Shown here piece by piece: positions 1 through 9,717 of a stretch of DNA of 64,000 nucleotides (within the stretch, counting starts at the first letter, position 1; every line of letters begins with the position of its first letter). The notes under the pieces were generated by a model, which saw nothing but the letters and a program-made list of their open reading frames with translations, was not told the origin of the DNA and ran no database searches. Source of the stretch: Mycolicibacterium sphagni (lineage in GTDB: Bacteria > Actinomycetota > Actinomycetes > Mycobacteriales > Mycobacteriaceae); NCBI RefSeq assembly GCF_002250655.1, contig NZ_NOZR01000001.1, positions 341,134 to 405,133 on the forward strand. The letters run 5' to 3'. The position numbers and the translations under genes are program-made.

Positions 1-1319
<1,319 letters not shown>

Positions 1320-1351
1320 ACCGCAGTACAGCCCGTGAGCATGCCGAGCCG

Positions 1352-1371
1352 GTAGGGACTTTGGTCCTGAA
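1352..1371 (-). promoter_or_regulatory. DevR/DosR box upstream of devR
   Basis: The core GGGACTTTGGTCCT with flanks matches the known 20-bp DevR consensus TTSGGGACTWWAGTCCCSAA at about 16 positions. It lies 33 bases upstream of the devR start and is the expected site for autoinduction. Confidence 0.8.
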
Positions 1372-1541
1372 AACGGCAGACCAACGCCGTTCTGAAGGGG
1401 CCGTAAACTGCCCGGCTCAGGGACCGGCGAGGGTGCATCGTTGGTGGCGCGCGACGATAACTGCACCCTTCGGCGCGCCATGGGCCGGCGGGCGGATCCT
1501 TCTCCGCCCGGCCGGCCCAACCCCTCTTCTAGACTGCGTCG

Positions 1542-2428
1542 ATGACCGCCAGGTACTCACCCGCCATCGACTTCGCCGCGGTCGACGCCATCGACTTCCA
1601 CACCCACGTCGAGATCGACGGGGCCGGCCAGTGCGCCTACGACGACGAACTGGCCGAAGCCACCGGACGTTACTTCAAGCTCGGTCCCGACTACTTCGCC
1701 CGTGTCGACGACCTCGCCGAGCATTACCGGAAGCACAACACCGCCGCGGTGGTGTTCACCATCGACGCGCACACCGTGTCCGGGCACGCGCCCAATTCGG
1801 TGGAGGAGCTCATCGAGGGGGCAGTCCGCAACAGCGACGTGCTCATCCCGTTCGGCTCCGTCGACCCGTGGGACGGCGACGCCGTGCGGCGAGTGGGGGA
1901 GCTGGCCCGTGACTACGGCGTGCGGGGTTTCAAGTTCCATCCCAGCCTGCAGGGCTTCGAACCCAACGATCGCCGGTTCTACCCGATCTACGAGGCGATT
2001 GCCGCCGCCGGGGTGCCCGCCCTCTTTCACAGCGGCCAGACCGGGCTGGGGTCGGCGCTGCCCGGAGGGCACGGGATCAAACTGCGCTACTCGGACCCGA
2101 TGCTGCTCGACGACGTCGCCGCCGACTTCCCCGACCTGACCGTCGTCATGGCCCACCCGCGGTGCCGTGGGTCGACGCCCAGATCGCCATCGCCTCGCAC
2201 AAGGCCAACGTCTTCGTCGACCTCTCCGGCTGGTCACCGAAATACTTCCCGCCCCAGCTTGTTTCGGCGATTGGGCGCCAGCTGCGCACCAAGGCCCTGT
2301 TCGGCACCGACCATCCCTACATCGCGCTGGACCGCTGGCGGCGGGATTTCGAGACCCTTGACGTCGATCCCGCGGTGGTCCCGCTGATCCTCAAGGAGAA
2401 CGCATTGAGGGTGCTCGGACTGGCCTAG
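1542..2428 (+). pseudogene. Amidohydrolase 2-family metal hydrolase, broken by a 1-base frameshift
   Basis: Resembles the PF04909 (ACMSD-like) TIM-barrel hydrolases or decarboxylases. Metal-site motifs are present in order: DFHTHVE, GFKFHPSL, LFHSGQT, VMAHP, then FGTDHPY near the end. The frame runs from the ATG at 1542 to about 2158, where it drifts into unrelated sequence. The rest of the domain (PWVDAQIAIASHKANVF onward) continues in another frame to 2428. Restoring one G near 2158-2161 would give HPAVPWVD and a single protein of about 295 residues. The cause is a real one-base deletion or an assembly error. The stop codon overlaps the convergent next gene at the shared CTAG. Confidence 0.85.
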
Positions 2429-3312
2429 GCGGTCTGGGATTCGACGACCATCGCCGACGGTGCGTCGCGTTCCCACAGCACCGCGCCGACGCAGGCGGTC
2501 AGCACCCACCCGGCCCCGACGGCGCCGCACCAGATCAGCAATGCCATCGCTACGCCGATCGGGCCGAAACCGTCCCAGTCGTGCAGCAGCGACGGGAACA
2601 GCAGCCGGGAGCCGATCGGGATGACGATCCCGTCGACCACCACGCCGGCCAGCCCAGCCAACGCAAGTGAGCGCAGGCCTCGGCCTCCGTCGCGAACCAG
2701 CAGCGCCGGGGTCACCGACCAGAACAGCCACACCGGCAGAAGACCGATGACGAACAGCAGTCCCCGGCTGACGCCGTGGTGATGGTGGCCGAACATGATC
2801 CGCTCGCGCACCGCCATGGTGGCCAGATACAAGGTGAACCAGATGGTTCCCCGCACTAGCCGGGTCAGCAGACCGTACTGCTCGCGGCGCCAGGCCTTCG
2901 CGAAGATGGACGCGACCGAGGCCGCCATCGGGATGCCCCAGACCAGGAAACTCGCCACCCCGATCAGTGTCCAGTCCGCCCGCAGCCCCGCGGAATTGCC
3001 GAAGGCTTCCCGCAGCCGGTCGCTGAGCGGATGTTCCAGGGCGAACTGGCGAGTGAAGATGGTGCCGGGGCTGGCATTGTCGGCGAAGCCCTGCATATAG
3101 CTGAAGCCGATGATCATCAGCGGAATGACCGTGGTGAACAGCTGGGTGGAGACCACCGCACTCTGGGTGCCGCCATCGATTTCGTTGTAGCGGGCGACCA
3201 GTGCCGTCAGTGGTTTGAGCCGGCGTGACTCCTGTAGGCGCCGGTAGCGTTCCTCGACGCGCCGCCGGATGTCGTCCCGTCTGGTGCTTACGGGTTCACC
3301 GGACTCCGTCAT
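2425..3312 (-). CDS. YihY/BrkB-family integral membrane protein
   Basis: 295 residues starting at MTESGEP. After a charged N-terminal stretch there are about six membrane segments. The family-typical regions are an early VVSTQLFTTVIPLMIIGFS helix, a SFLVWGIPMAASVASIFAKAW helix pair, a His-rich cytoplasmic loop and the paired C-terminal helices. These proteins were once annotated as ribonuclease BN; their function is not settled. The stop overlaps the amidohydrolase stop. The next gene on the same strand starts 1.7 kb upstream, so it may be the second gene of a unit with the channel-like gene. Confidence 0.8.
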   Translation of the reverse strand: MTESGEPVSTRRDDIRRRVEERYRRLQESRRLKPLTALVARYNEIDGGTQSAVVSTQLFTTVIPLMIIGFSYMQGFADNASPGTIFTRQFALEHPLSDRLREAFGNSAGLRADWTLIGVASFLVWGIPMAASVASIFAKAWRREQYGLLTRLVRGTIWFTLYLATMAVRERIMFGHHHHGVSRGLLFVIGLLPVWLFWSVTPALLVRDGGRGLRSLALAGLAGVVVDGIVIPIGSRLLFPSLLHDWDGFGPIGVAMALLIWCGAVGAGWVLTACVGAVLWERDAPSAMVVESQTA

Positions 3313-3347
3313 GAGCAAAGGGTAGGACAGCCCGACCCACGCGGGCA

Positions 3348-5030
3348 TCAACCTGCCGACTGGCCCTTGCGCAGTGTGTCGAGCAATTCGCGGTAGGGGC
3401 CGACGAGGTAGGCGGTGTCGCCTGCGATCAGTTGCGTATCGCGGCGCGGATGTAGCCGCACCGGCGACTGGCCGCGGCTGATGGCGATGACCCGGGTATG
3501 GGTCGACAGCTCGAACATCCGGATCCCGTCGAGCTCGCTGCCCGGCTGCACCTGCACGGCGCCGATCATGAACGAGCGATGGCCCACCGAGAAGGTGCCC
3601 TGAACGTCCAGGCCCATCGCCGCGCCGATGAACCACGGGGTGGCCAGGTCGACGGTGGAGCGGACGTATTCGAACTTGAACCGCGTGCCGACGGCCGAGC
3701 CCAGCGCCCGGTCATAGATGCGCAACACGATCGGGACATCGGGACGGTGGATTTCGGGAAGCGTTCGCGGACCGAGCATTTCCTTGAGCACAATGCCGGT
3801 TTCGATGTTGACCATGTCGTCCTGGGTGAGCACCGCGACCGCGCGGGCTTCCTCGATGCGGGCCGCCTGAAGGGTCTGACGCAGGGTGGCGTCCCCGAAG
3901 ATCACCGGCACTCCCAGCTCGGCGGCCGCCGACAGGTAGCGGTTGTCTTCGCTGCGTTCGATCACCGCGACATCGTGTCCGGCGGCCTTCAACATGCCGG
4001 CCACCTGGATCCCGAACGATCCCAGGCCGACCACGACGACGTGCCGGTTCAGGTGTCGCACCTTCTGCCTGCTGGCGGCATGCGAGAGTCGTTGTGACAG
4101 CAGCCCGTCGGCCACGAACGCCACCACGATCGCTGTCGTTGCCACCCCGGCGAACATCATCATGACGCCCCACAACCGCAACCACGTCGGCTGATGGAGG
4201 AAGGTGAAGTCGCCGTAGCCGACGGTGGCGATCGTCTCGGACGAGAAGTACAGCGCGTCGACCCAGCCCATCCCCGGTTGCTTGTAGGCGTAGCGCAACA
4301 TGATCGTCGACCCGGCGAGCAGCGCGGCTCCCACCGCAAGTGACCGGTAGAACATCGGATTCAGGTCGTCACTGAAGGCCCGTACGGCGTCGGAGATGCG
4401 GACGAACAACGGGCGCGGCCGCGGGGTGGCACGGATCGGCTTGGCGATCTTGATGCCCCGCTCAGTGAGCTCGTGAGCGGTCCCGATCATCGCCGTCCAG
4501 TCGCCGGGTCGCACCCGTTCGTCGCGGCCGGGACAGGCGATCAGTTCGCCGGGAGTCTCGGCGGCTTCGCCGCGGATGACCGCGACCGGAGCGAGGTCGC
4601 CGTAGATCTCCCGCAGGGTGCCGTCCTTAGTCGCGGTGGTGCCGGTGATGACGAAGTCGATTCCGGCTACCGAGATGGTGTGGGTCGTGCGCTTTAACAG
4701 GGCTTCTACCACCGAGGGTGCCGCGAGGTCGGCGACGTCCAGGATGGCGCCGGGGCCGTTGCCGTCTGCCATCGCTTCGCGCAACACGGCGTTGGCCAGC
4801 CGCGCCACCACCCGCGCATGCGGGTTGGCCTGCCGGGCCAGCAGCGCGATCTGCAGGTTCAGATCGTCATCGTCGTCGGCGCAGATCACGGCGTCGGCGG
4901 TGGCGATGCCTGCGTCCTCGAGGTCCTCGGGCGCCTGCGAGATGGCTACGGTGACTCCGACGTTCTTCAGCTCCTCGATGATCCGCAAGCCGAGCGCGTC
5001 ATCACCGCAGACGATGGTGTGACCGTGCAT
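3348..5030 (-). CDS. Two-TM potassium channel-like protein with duplicated RCK/TrkA-N domains
   Basis: 560 residues. Order: N-terminal TrkA-N-like Rossmann domain (MHGHTIVCGDDALG, about 1-200), two transmembrane segments flanking a pore loop with the potassium filter TVGYGDF (about 230-310), a second Rossmann RCK domain starting VVVVGLGSFGIQV (about 330-460), and a TrkA-C-like end. Ligand-gated potassium channels of the MthK/CASTOR type have such gating domains, usually after the pore; here one also precedes it. Expected to be a tetrameric plasma-membrane ion conduit gated by nucleotides or ions. Substrate is inferred from the filter only. Confidence 0.85.
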   Translation of the reverse strand: MHGHTIVCGDDALGLRIIEELKNVGVTVAISQAPEDLEDAGIATADAVICADDDDDLNLQIALLARQANPHARVVARLANAVLREAMADGNGPGAILDVADLAAPSVVEALLKRTTHTISVAGIDFVITGTTATKDGTLREIYGDLAPVAVIRGEAAETPGELIACPGRDERVRPGDWTAMIGTAHELTERGIKIAKPIRATPRPRPLFVRISDAVRAFSDDLNPMFYRSLAVGAALLAGSTIMLRYAYKQPGMGWVDALYFSSETIATVGYGDFTFLHQPTWLRLWGVMMMFAGVATTAIVVAFVADGLLSQRLSHAASRQKVRHLNRHVVVVGLGSFGIQVAGMLKAAGHDVAVIERSEDNRYLSAAAELGVPVIFGDATLRQTLQAARIEEARAVAVLTQDDMVNIETGIVLKEMLGPRTLPEIHRPDVPIVLRIYDRALGSAVGTRFKFEYVRSTVDLATPWFIGAAMGLDVQGTFSVGHRSFMIGAVQVQPGSELDGIRMFELSTHTRVIAISRGQSPVRLHPRRDTQLIAGDTAYLVGPYRELLDTLRKGQSAG

Positions 5031-5079
5031 GGGGAAACGCTACTTCGGAAACGTCGGCCATGACGGGTGAGAATGACCT

Positions 5080-5808
5080 ATGCCCACAGCCCCCTACGTC
5101 AAGGCCTGCATCAACGGCGCCCGCACACCCGAGGCACATCCGGGCCTGCCGGTGTCGCCGCAGCAGCTGGCCGATGCCGCCGTCGCCGCTCACCAGGCCG
5201 GAGCCAAAGCCGTGCACCTGCATCCCAAGACCGCCGACGGGGTGGATTCACTGGCGCCGGAGACCGTCGCCGCGGCGGTCAGCGCCGTCCGCCGCGCGTT
5301 GCCGGGCCTCCCGCTCGGTGTGACGACGGGGTTTTGGGCGCTGCCCGACCCTCAGGCCCGGTTGCGGGCCGTCGAGTCGTGGACGGTGTTACCCGATTTC
5401 GCGTCGGTCAACTGGCACGAGCCAGGGTCGGCCGAGCTGGCGCAGCTGCTGCTGAGCCGCGGCCTCGGGGTGGAGATCGGCATATTCCACGCCGAGGCGG
5501 CCGAGTCGTGGGCGCGCTCCGAGGTGGCGCCGCACTGCCTGAGGGTGATGATCGAACTGGGGCCAGACGGGGACACCGAGACCGCCGACGATCTGCTGGC
5601 GCGGATCCGCGCCGCCGAGTCGCCCGCGCCGATCCTGCTGCACGGGCTCGACGACAGCTGCTGGCCGCTGCTGGCGCATGCCGGCAAGCGCGGGCTGCAG
5701 ACCCGGATCGGGTTGGAGGACACCCTGCTGTTGCCGGACGGGTCTACGGCGCCGGGCAACGCCGAACTGGTGGCCGCCGCCGCCGAGGTTCTTGCGGTCA
5801 GTCGTTAG
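5080..5808 (+). CDS. BKACE-family beta-keto acid cleavage enzyme (DUF849)
   Basis: 242-residue TIM-barrel protein. VKACINGARTP, GAKAVHLHPK and GVTTGFW are the family's strand-end motifs; the HLHPK histidines bind the catalytic zinc. BKACE enzymes condense a beta-keto acid with acetyl-CoA, giving acetoacetate and a new CoA ester (the 3-keto-5-aminohexanoate enzyme of lysine fermentation is the founding member). The substrate here cannot be read from sequence. It is a little shorter than the usual 270-300 residues. It overlaps the convergent cupin gene by 11 bases. Confidence 0.8.
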   Translation: MPTAPYVKACINGARTPEAHPGLPVSPQQLADAAVAAHQAGAKAVHLHPKTADGVDSLAPETVAAAVSAVRRALPGLPLGVTTGFWALPDPQARLRAVESWTVLPDFASVNWHEPGSAELAQLLLSRGLGVEIGIFHAEAAESWARSEVAPHCLRVMIELGPDGDTETADDLLARIRAAESPAPILLHGLDDSCWPLLAHAGKRGLQTRIGLEDTLLLPDGSTAPGNAELVAAAAEVLAVSR

Positions 5809-6244
5809 GTGCGGCCAGCGCGAAATCGGCGAAGTCGAAGCCAGGCACGACCACGCAACTGACCAGCGTCGGCTCGTTGTCACGCGGATGGGCGCGCTGC
5901 CAGTAACCCGGCGGCACCAACACCTGCGGCTGTTCGCCGGCGACGATGTCGGGGCCGAGCACAACCGTTGTGGCGCTGTCCCTTTCCGGTCCGATGTCGA
6001 GCAGCAAGGGGCTGCCGCGGTGATACAGCCAGAGCTCGGCGCTGCGCACCGTGTGCCACGCCGACTGCTGGCCGGGCAGCAGCACGAAATAGATGGCGGT
6101 CCCGGCATTGCGCGGGCCGTTGTAATCCGGTGGCAGCGCCGACTCGCCGACGACGAGCTCGCTGCGCCACGTCTCGCGGAAAAAGCCACCCTCGGGGTGG
6201 GGACCCATGTCGAGCTGTCGAACCCAGTCGGGGAGATCCGTCAT
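5798..6244 (-). CDS. Cupin-fold protein (DUF985 family)
   Basis: 148 residues. The pattern LDMGPHPEGGFFRETW, AIYFVLLPGQQSAWHTVRSAELWLYHRG and VLVPPGYWQRA is that of the DUF985 small cupins, which form a single beta-barrel; some relatives act as sugar-nucleotide epimerases or bind sugars. No active-site assignment is safe. MTDLP at 6244 is preferred to the MPM start two codons upstream because it matches the family start. Monocistronic by layout. Confidence 0.75.
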   Translation of the reverse strand: MTDLPDWVRQLDMGPHPEGGFFRETWRSELVVGESALPPDYNGPRNAGTAIYFVLLPGQQSAWHTVRSAELWLYHRGSPLLLDIGPERDSATTVVLGPDIVAGEQPQVLVPPGYWQRAHPRDNEPTLVSCVVVPGFDFADFALAAPND

Positions 6245-6359
6245 GGGCAACAGAGTAGAGATAAATCGGTTGCTCGCGTTCGCGTTGCCGCATTACCGTG
6301 GCCGTCGTTCACCTCGAACTCATTGAAGCTCGAACTCATGAAGAAGGAGGGTCCCCATC

Positions 6360-6437
6360 GTGGATCACAGCGTCGCCCACCCGCCCGCTGACGACCACAT
6401 CGGAGACCCATGCCCACCGACTCTGCAATCACCCTGA
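6360..6437 (+). CDS. Possible 25-codon leader peptide upstream of the ABC-F gene
   Basis: A GTG follows the best Shine-Dalgarno in the area (AAGGAGGG, about 6344-6351) and opens a 25-codon frame that ends at 6437, inside the ABC-F gene that starts at 6410. Antibiotic-resistance ABC-F genes are often controlled by leader-peptide attenuation, so this could be a regulatory upstream ORF. The alternative is chance. A short direct repeat of TCGAACTCAT lies just before the Shine-Dalgarno. Confidence 0.35.
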   Translation: MDHSVAHPPADDHIGDPCPPTLQSP

Positions 6438-7984
6438 TCGATCTCGACTTCGTCTGGCCGGACGGCGCCGTCGCGCTGGACCAGCTCAATGCCACGCTGG
6501 CGAGCGGGCGCACCGGACTGATCGGTGCCAACGGCAGCGGAAAGTCGACCCTGCTGCGCCTGATCGCCGGCAGGCTCACCCCGACCGGTGGCCGGATCGT
6601 CACAACCGGGGACGTCGCCTACCTGCCGCAGACCCTGACCCTCGACAAGCACCTGTCGATCGCCGACGTGCTGGGCGTCGGCGCCAAGCTGGCAGCGCTG
6701 CGTGCCATCGAATCCGGCACGGCGACGGTGCGGAACTTCGAGACTCTCGGCGAGGACTGGGGCATCGCGGCACGTGCCGGTGAGACGCTGTGCGCGATCG
6801 GCCTCGGCCCAGCCGATCTCGACCGGACGGTCGGTCAGCTGTCCGGCGGGGAGGCAATGTTGTTGGGGGTCAGCGCCCTTGCGCTCGACCCGGCACCGAT
6901 TACCCTGCTCGACGAGCCCACGAACAACCTCGACCGGGGCGCCCGTACCCGGCTGTTCGACCTGATCGCCGACTGGCCGGGAACGCTTGTCGTGGTCAGC
7001 CATGACGTCGGCCTGCTCGACCGGATGGCCACCACCGCCGAACTGCACGACCATCGGCTGACCTGCTTTGGCGGGCCGTACCGGGACTGGTGCGCGTATC
7101 TGGCCAACGAACAAGCCGCCGCGGCGCAGGCGGTATCGGCGGCTGAGCAGACGGTGCGGGTGCAAAAGCGTCAGCGGGCTGCCGCGGAAACCAAGCTGGC
7201 GCGCCGTAACCGCAAGGCGCAGAAGGACTATGCCAACAAGCGGGCACCGAAGATCGTGATGAACAACTGGGCGTCGGCTGCCGAGGTAACGGCCGGCAAG
7301 CTGCGCTCCGAGCTCGACGGCAGAGCGGCCGCCGCCGCCGACGCGCTGCAGGCAGCCGAGGCCCGGCTCCGCAGCGACGAGCGCATCCGCGTCGACTTGC
7401 CTGACCCCGAGGTGCCCGCCAGTCGCAGAATCGCCGAATTGCCCAGCGCGCGTGGGCCGTACGTCGTCATAGGCCCCGAACGGATCGCTGTCGTCGGCCC
7501 TAACGGCATCGGGAAGACCAGGCTGCTGGACGATCTTCTCGCCGGGACTGCCGGCCGGTTGCTGACCGACCGGGTCGGGTACCTGCGACAGCGCATCGAC
7601 GGACTGGACGAGCAGGCCAGCGTTCTGGACAACGTGCGGGCCGCGGCGCCACAGGGCGACCCTGCCCCGGTGCGCACCCGCCTGGCGCGGTTTCTGCTGC
7701 GCGGCGACTCGGTGTACCGGCCGGTGGCGACGCTGTCCGGCGGCGAGCGATTCCGGGTGGCGCTGGCACGGCTGCTGTTGACCGAGCCGGCGCCCCAGCT
7801 GATCCTGCTCGACGAACCGACCAACAACCTCGACCTGGCCAGCGTGGATCAGCTGGTCGACGCCCTGCGCGCCTACCGCGGCGCGCTGGTCGTCGTCAGT
7901 CACGACGACGAGTTCCTGGCTCGGCTGGATCTGGACCGGACCTTGTCGATGCGGTTGCCCGGCGTACTGGACGAGGCGGGTTAG
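6410..7984 (+). CDS. ABC-F family ATPase (ribosome-associated)
   Basis: 524 residues, two nucleotide-binding domains and no membrane segments. Domain 1 has Walker [10 protein letters not shown], signature LSGGEAML and Walker [11 protein letters not shown]. Domain 2 has Walker [10 protein letters not shown], signature [15 protein letters not shown] and Walker [12 protein letters not shown] basic, helical linker (about residues 235-310) separates them, as in ABC-F factors that enter the ribosomal E site and relieve stalled or drug-bound ribosomes. Whether it is a housekeeping translation factor or a resistance factor cannot be told from the linker by eye. The ATG at 6410 has a GGAG five bases upstream. 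Confidence 0.9.
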   Translation: MPTDSAITLIDLDFVWPDGAVALDQLNATLASGRTGLIGANGSGKSTLLRLIAGRLTPTGGRIVTTGDVAYLPQTLTLDKHLSIADVLGVGAKLAALRAIESGTATVRNFETLGEDWGIAARAGETLCAIGLGPADLDRTVGQLSGGEAMLLGVSALALDPAPITLLDEPTNNLDRGARTRLFDLIADWPGTLVVVSHDVGLLDRMATTAELHDHRLTCFGGPYRDWCAYLANEQAAAAQAVSAAEQTVRVQKRQRAAAETKLARRNRKAQKDYANKRAPKIVMNNWASAAEVTAGKLRSELDGRAAAAADALQAAEARLRSDERIRVDLPDPEVPASRRIAELPSARGPYVVIGPERIAVVGPNGIGKTRLLDDLLAGTAGRLLTDRVGYLRQRIDGLDEQASVLDNVRAAAPQGDPAPVRTRLARFLLRGDSVYRPVATLSGGERFRVALARLLLTEPAPQLILLDEPTNNLDLASVDQLVDALRAYRGALVVVSHDDEFLARLDLDRTLSMRLPGVLDEAG

Positions 7985-7993
7985 GGTCGGACC

Positions 7994-8416
7994 ATGGCAC
8001 ACCTGCGCGCGGGCTGGTTGGTGGTGCTGTGCGCGGTCGTGCTGGCTGTCAGTGCCTGGCTGCCGTGGTTGACCACCCCGGCGCTGGGCGGCGGGCGGGC
8101 CAGCGCGATCGGGGGCACGGTCGGCAGCATCGTGATGCCGCCGCATTTCGGGGTGGGGCAGCTGATCGTGCTGTTGACCTCGGTGCTGATCGTGACCGGT
8201 GCGATGGTGGCACGCAATGTGTCCCCGCGGCTGGCCGCGCTGGCGGCACTGGTGCTCTCGGTGCTCATCGGCGTGCTCGTCTATTCCTATTACCACCGAA
8301 ACGTCAGCCCTCCGGTGTCGGCCGGATACGGCTTCTACATCGGGGCGGGCGCCGCGTCCGCAGTGCTGCTGTCGTCGGTGTGGGCGTTGATATCGGCACT
8401 GGTGCGGCGGAGGTGA
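7994..8416 (+). CDS. Small four-helix membrane protein of unknown function
   Basis: 140 residues with four predicted membrane segments: GWLVVLCAVVLAVSAWLPWL, LIVLLTSVLIVTGAMVA, LAALAALVLSVLIGVLVYSY and GAASAVLLSSVWALISAL. The WLPWLTTPALGGGRASAIGG segment after the first helix resembles small mycobacterial conserved membrane proteins. It lies 9 bases after the ABC-F stop and its own stop overlaps the next start (GTGA), so the three genes are likely one transcript. Confidence 0.65.
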   Translation: MAHLRAGWLVVLCAVVLAVSAWLPWLTTPALGGGRASAIGGTVGSIVMPPHFGVGQLIVLLTSVLIVTGAMVARNVSPRLAALAALVLSVLIGVLVYSYYHRNVSPPVSAGYGFYIGAGAASAVLLSSVWALISALVRRR

Positions 8417-9012
8417 GCCGTTTCGTCGAACCGGTCACTTTGACCGGTGCGCAATGGGTTTCACTGGAGCCGTTGAGCAGTTCGCACATTCCCGAGCTTG
8501 CCGCTGCCGCCGCCGACGTCGGGGAACTCTGGTTCACCAGTGCACCCTCGCCGGAGACCGCGCCGGCGTGGGTGGAGCGGATGCGGGCCATGCAGGCCAC
8601 CGACGAAGGCGTGACGTATGTGATCCGGCGAAGCACCGACGGTGTGGTGGTGGGCTCGTCGAGCTTGTTTCATGTCGACGCCGCCAACCGGCGACTCGAG
8701 ATCGGCCACACCTGGTATTCGGCGTCAGCGCGGCGCACCGGGGTCAACACCGAGACGAAACTGGTGATGCTGTCGCATGCATTCGACCAACTCGGTTGTG
8801 TCGCAGTCGAGTTTCGAACGCACTTCTTCAATCGGGTGAGCAGGGCGGCGATCGAACGCCTAGGAGCCAAGATGGACGGCGTGCTGCGCAGCCACCAGCT
8901 GCTCGCCGACGGGTCCCGTCGCGACACGGTCGTCTACTCAATCCTCGACATCGAATGGCCCGCGGTTCGCAACAACCTCGCCTACCGGCTCGGCCTCCAC
9001 GCGGACGGCTGA
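8413..9012 (+). CDS. GNAT acetyltransferase, RimJ/RimL type
   Basis: 199 residues, starting at the GTG that overlaps the previous stop. The fold is marked by VTYVIRRSTDGVVVGSSSLFHVD, then EIGHTWYSASARRTGVNTETK, where acetyl-CoA binds at the turn, and the final FNRVSRAAIERLGAKMDGVLR helix-strand. RimL-like enzymes acetylate N-terminal amines of ribosomal or other proteins; its place beside an ABC-F factor is suggestive but not proof of a translation link. Confidence 0.8.
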   Translation: MSRFVEPVTLTGAQWVSLEPLSSSHIPELAAAAADVGELWFTSAPSPETAPAWVERMRAMQATDEGVTYVIRRSTDGVVVGSSSLFHVDAANRRLEIGHTWYSASARRTGVNTETKLVMLSHAFDQLGCVAVEFRTHFFNRVSRAAIERLGAKMDGVLRSHQLLADGSRRDTVVYSILDIEWPAVRNNLAYRLGLHADG

Positions 9013-9016
9013 GCTC

Positions 9017-9081
9017 GAATGTCCGGCTCGGCCCTACGGCCGAGCTGAATGTCCGGCTCGGCCTTCAGGCCGAGCCGGACA
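9017..9081. terminator. Repeated hairpin between convergent genes
   Basis: A 17-base unit (GAATGTCCGGCTCGGCC) occurs at 9017 and 9047. Each copy starts an inverted repeat. The second hairpin (9050-9081) has 15-bp perfect arms and a 2-base loop; the first (9026-9045) has 8-bp arms. Lying between converging genes, it probably acts as a two-way terminator, although no T-run follows. Confidence 0.6.
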
Positions 9082-9098
9082 GCGGAATGGGTTGGGCC

Positions 9099-9548
9099 TC
9101 AGCCCGCTTCGACGGTGGTTGCCTCTATCTGCTGGCCCCCGCCAGAGCGGACGACTTCGATGCGGCGTGCCTTGGCCCTCTCGGCCAACGGAATCGTCAC
9201 CGTCAGCACGCCGTTCTCGTAGGTGGCCGAGATCTTCGCAGTGTCGATGCCCTCGCCGAGCGCCAACTGGCGACGGTAGGTACCGAAGAATCTCTCACTG
9301 GTCAGCCATTGCACGGAGTCTTCTGAACGCGCCGAGCGATGTGCGGTCAGCGTCAGTGTCCCGTTGTCGACATTGACATCGACCGAACCGGGATCCACGC
9401 CGGGCAGGTCAGCGGTCAGCACGTAGTGATCGTCGACCTTGTAGAGGTCCATCGGCATGAATCTGGGGCTGCGATCAGTTCCGGCTTGGCTGGTCAACAG
9501 CCCCCGGGTCATTGCTTCAAGGTCATTGAACGGATCGAAGCGCAGCAC
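9099..9548 (-). CDS. Hsp20/alpha-crystallin small heat shock protein
   Basis: 149 residues. N-terminal arm VLRFDPFNDLEAM, MPMDLYKVDDHYVLTADLPG at the start of the alpha-crystallin domain, and the end strand ENGVLTVTIPLAE; typical of actinobacterial Hsp18-type chaperones that hold unfolded proteins as oligomers. The GTG at 9548 is chosen because AGGAGG lies 8 bases upstream and the family N-terminus begins there. The frame stays open far upstream but that part is not coding. A perfect CIRCE element 72 bases upstream implies control by HrcA. Confidence 0.9.
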   Translation of the reverse strand: MLRFDPFNDLEAMTRGLLTSQAGTDRSPRFMPMDLYKVDDHYVLTADLPGVDPGSVDVNVDNGTLTLTAHRSARSEDSVQWLTSERFFGTYRRQLALGEGIDTAKISATYENGVLTVTIPLAERAKARRIEVVRSGGGQQIEATTVEAG

Positions 9549-9619
9549 AGTACTCACCTCCTGCGTCACTGAATGTAAGCCCGCCACCCTGGCGGGCAGC
9601 TTTACTGTGCAGCGCCAGA

Positions 9620-9646
9620 TTAGCACTCGATGGTCGAGAGTGCTAA
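9620..9646 (-). promoter_or_regulatory. CIRCE operator (HrcA site) upstream of hsp20
   Basis: TTAGCACTC, nine spacer bases, GAGTGCTAA: an exact match to the CIRCE consensus bound by the heat-shock repressor HrcA. It lies 72 bases upstream of the hsp20 start at 9548. The gene on the other side starts at 9718 on the plus strand, so an effect on it is also possible. Confidence 0.9.
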
Positions 9647-9717
9647 CACTTTTTTGGGTGTCCTGGGGGCTGCCACCGGTAGGCTTGGCCGGGTTTGCCG
9701 GGGCGGGTGTGCGGAGG

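Noticed and set aside
1410..1440. Second DevR box around CAGGGACCGG
   Set aside because: Only one half of the palindrome matches.
6365..8296. 643-codon open frame on the minus strand
   Set aside because: Shadow of the ABC-F gene; the plus strand has all ATPase motifs, while this frame is Gln/Arg/His-rich without a fold.
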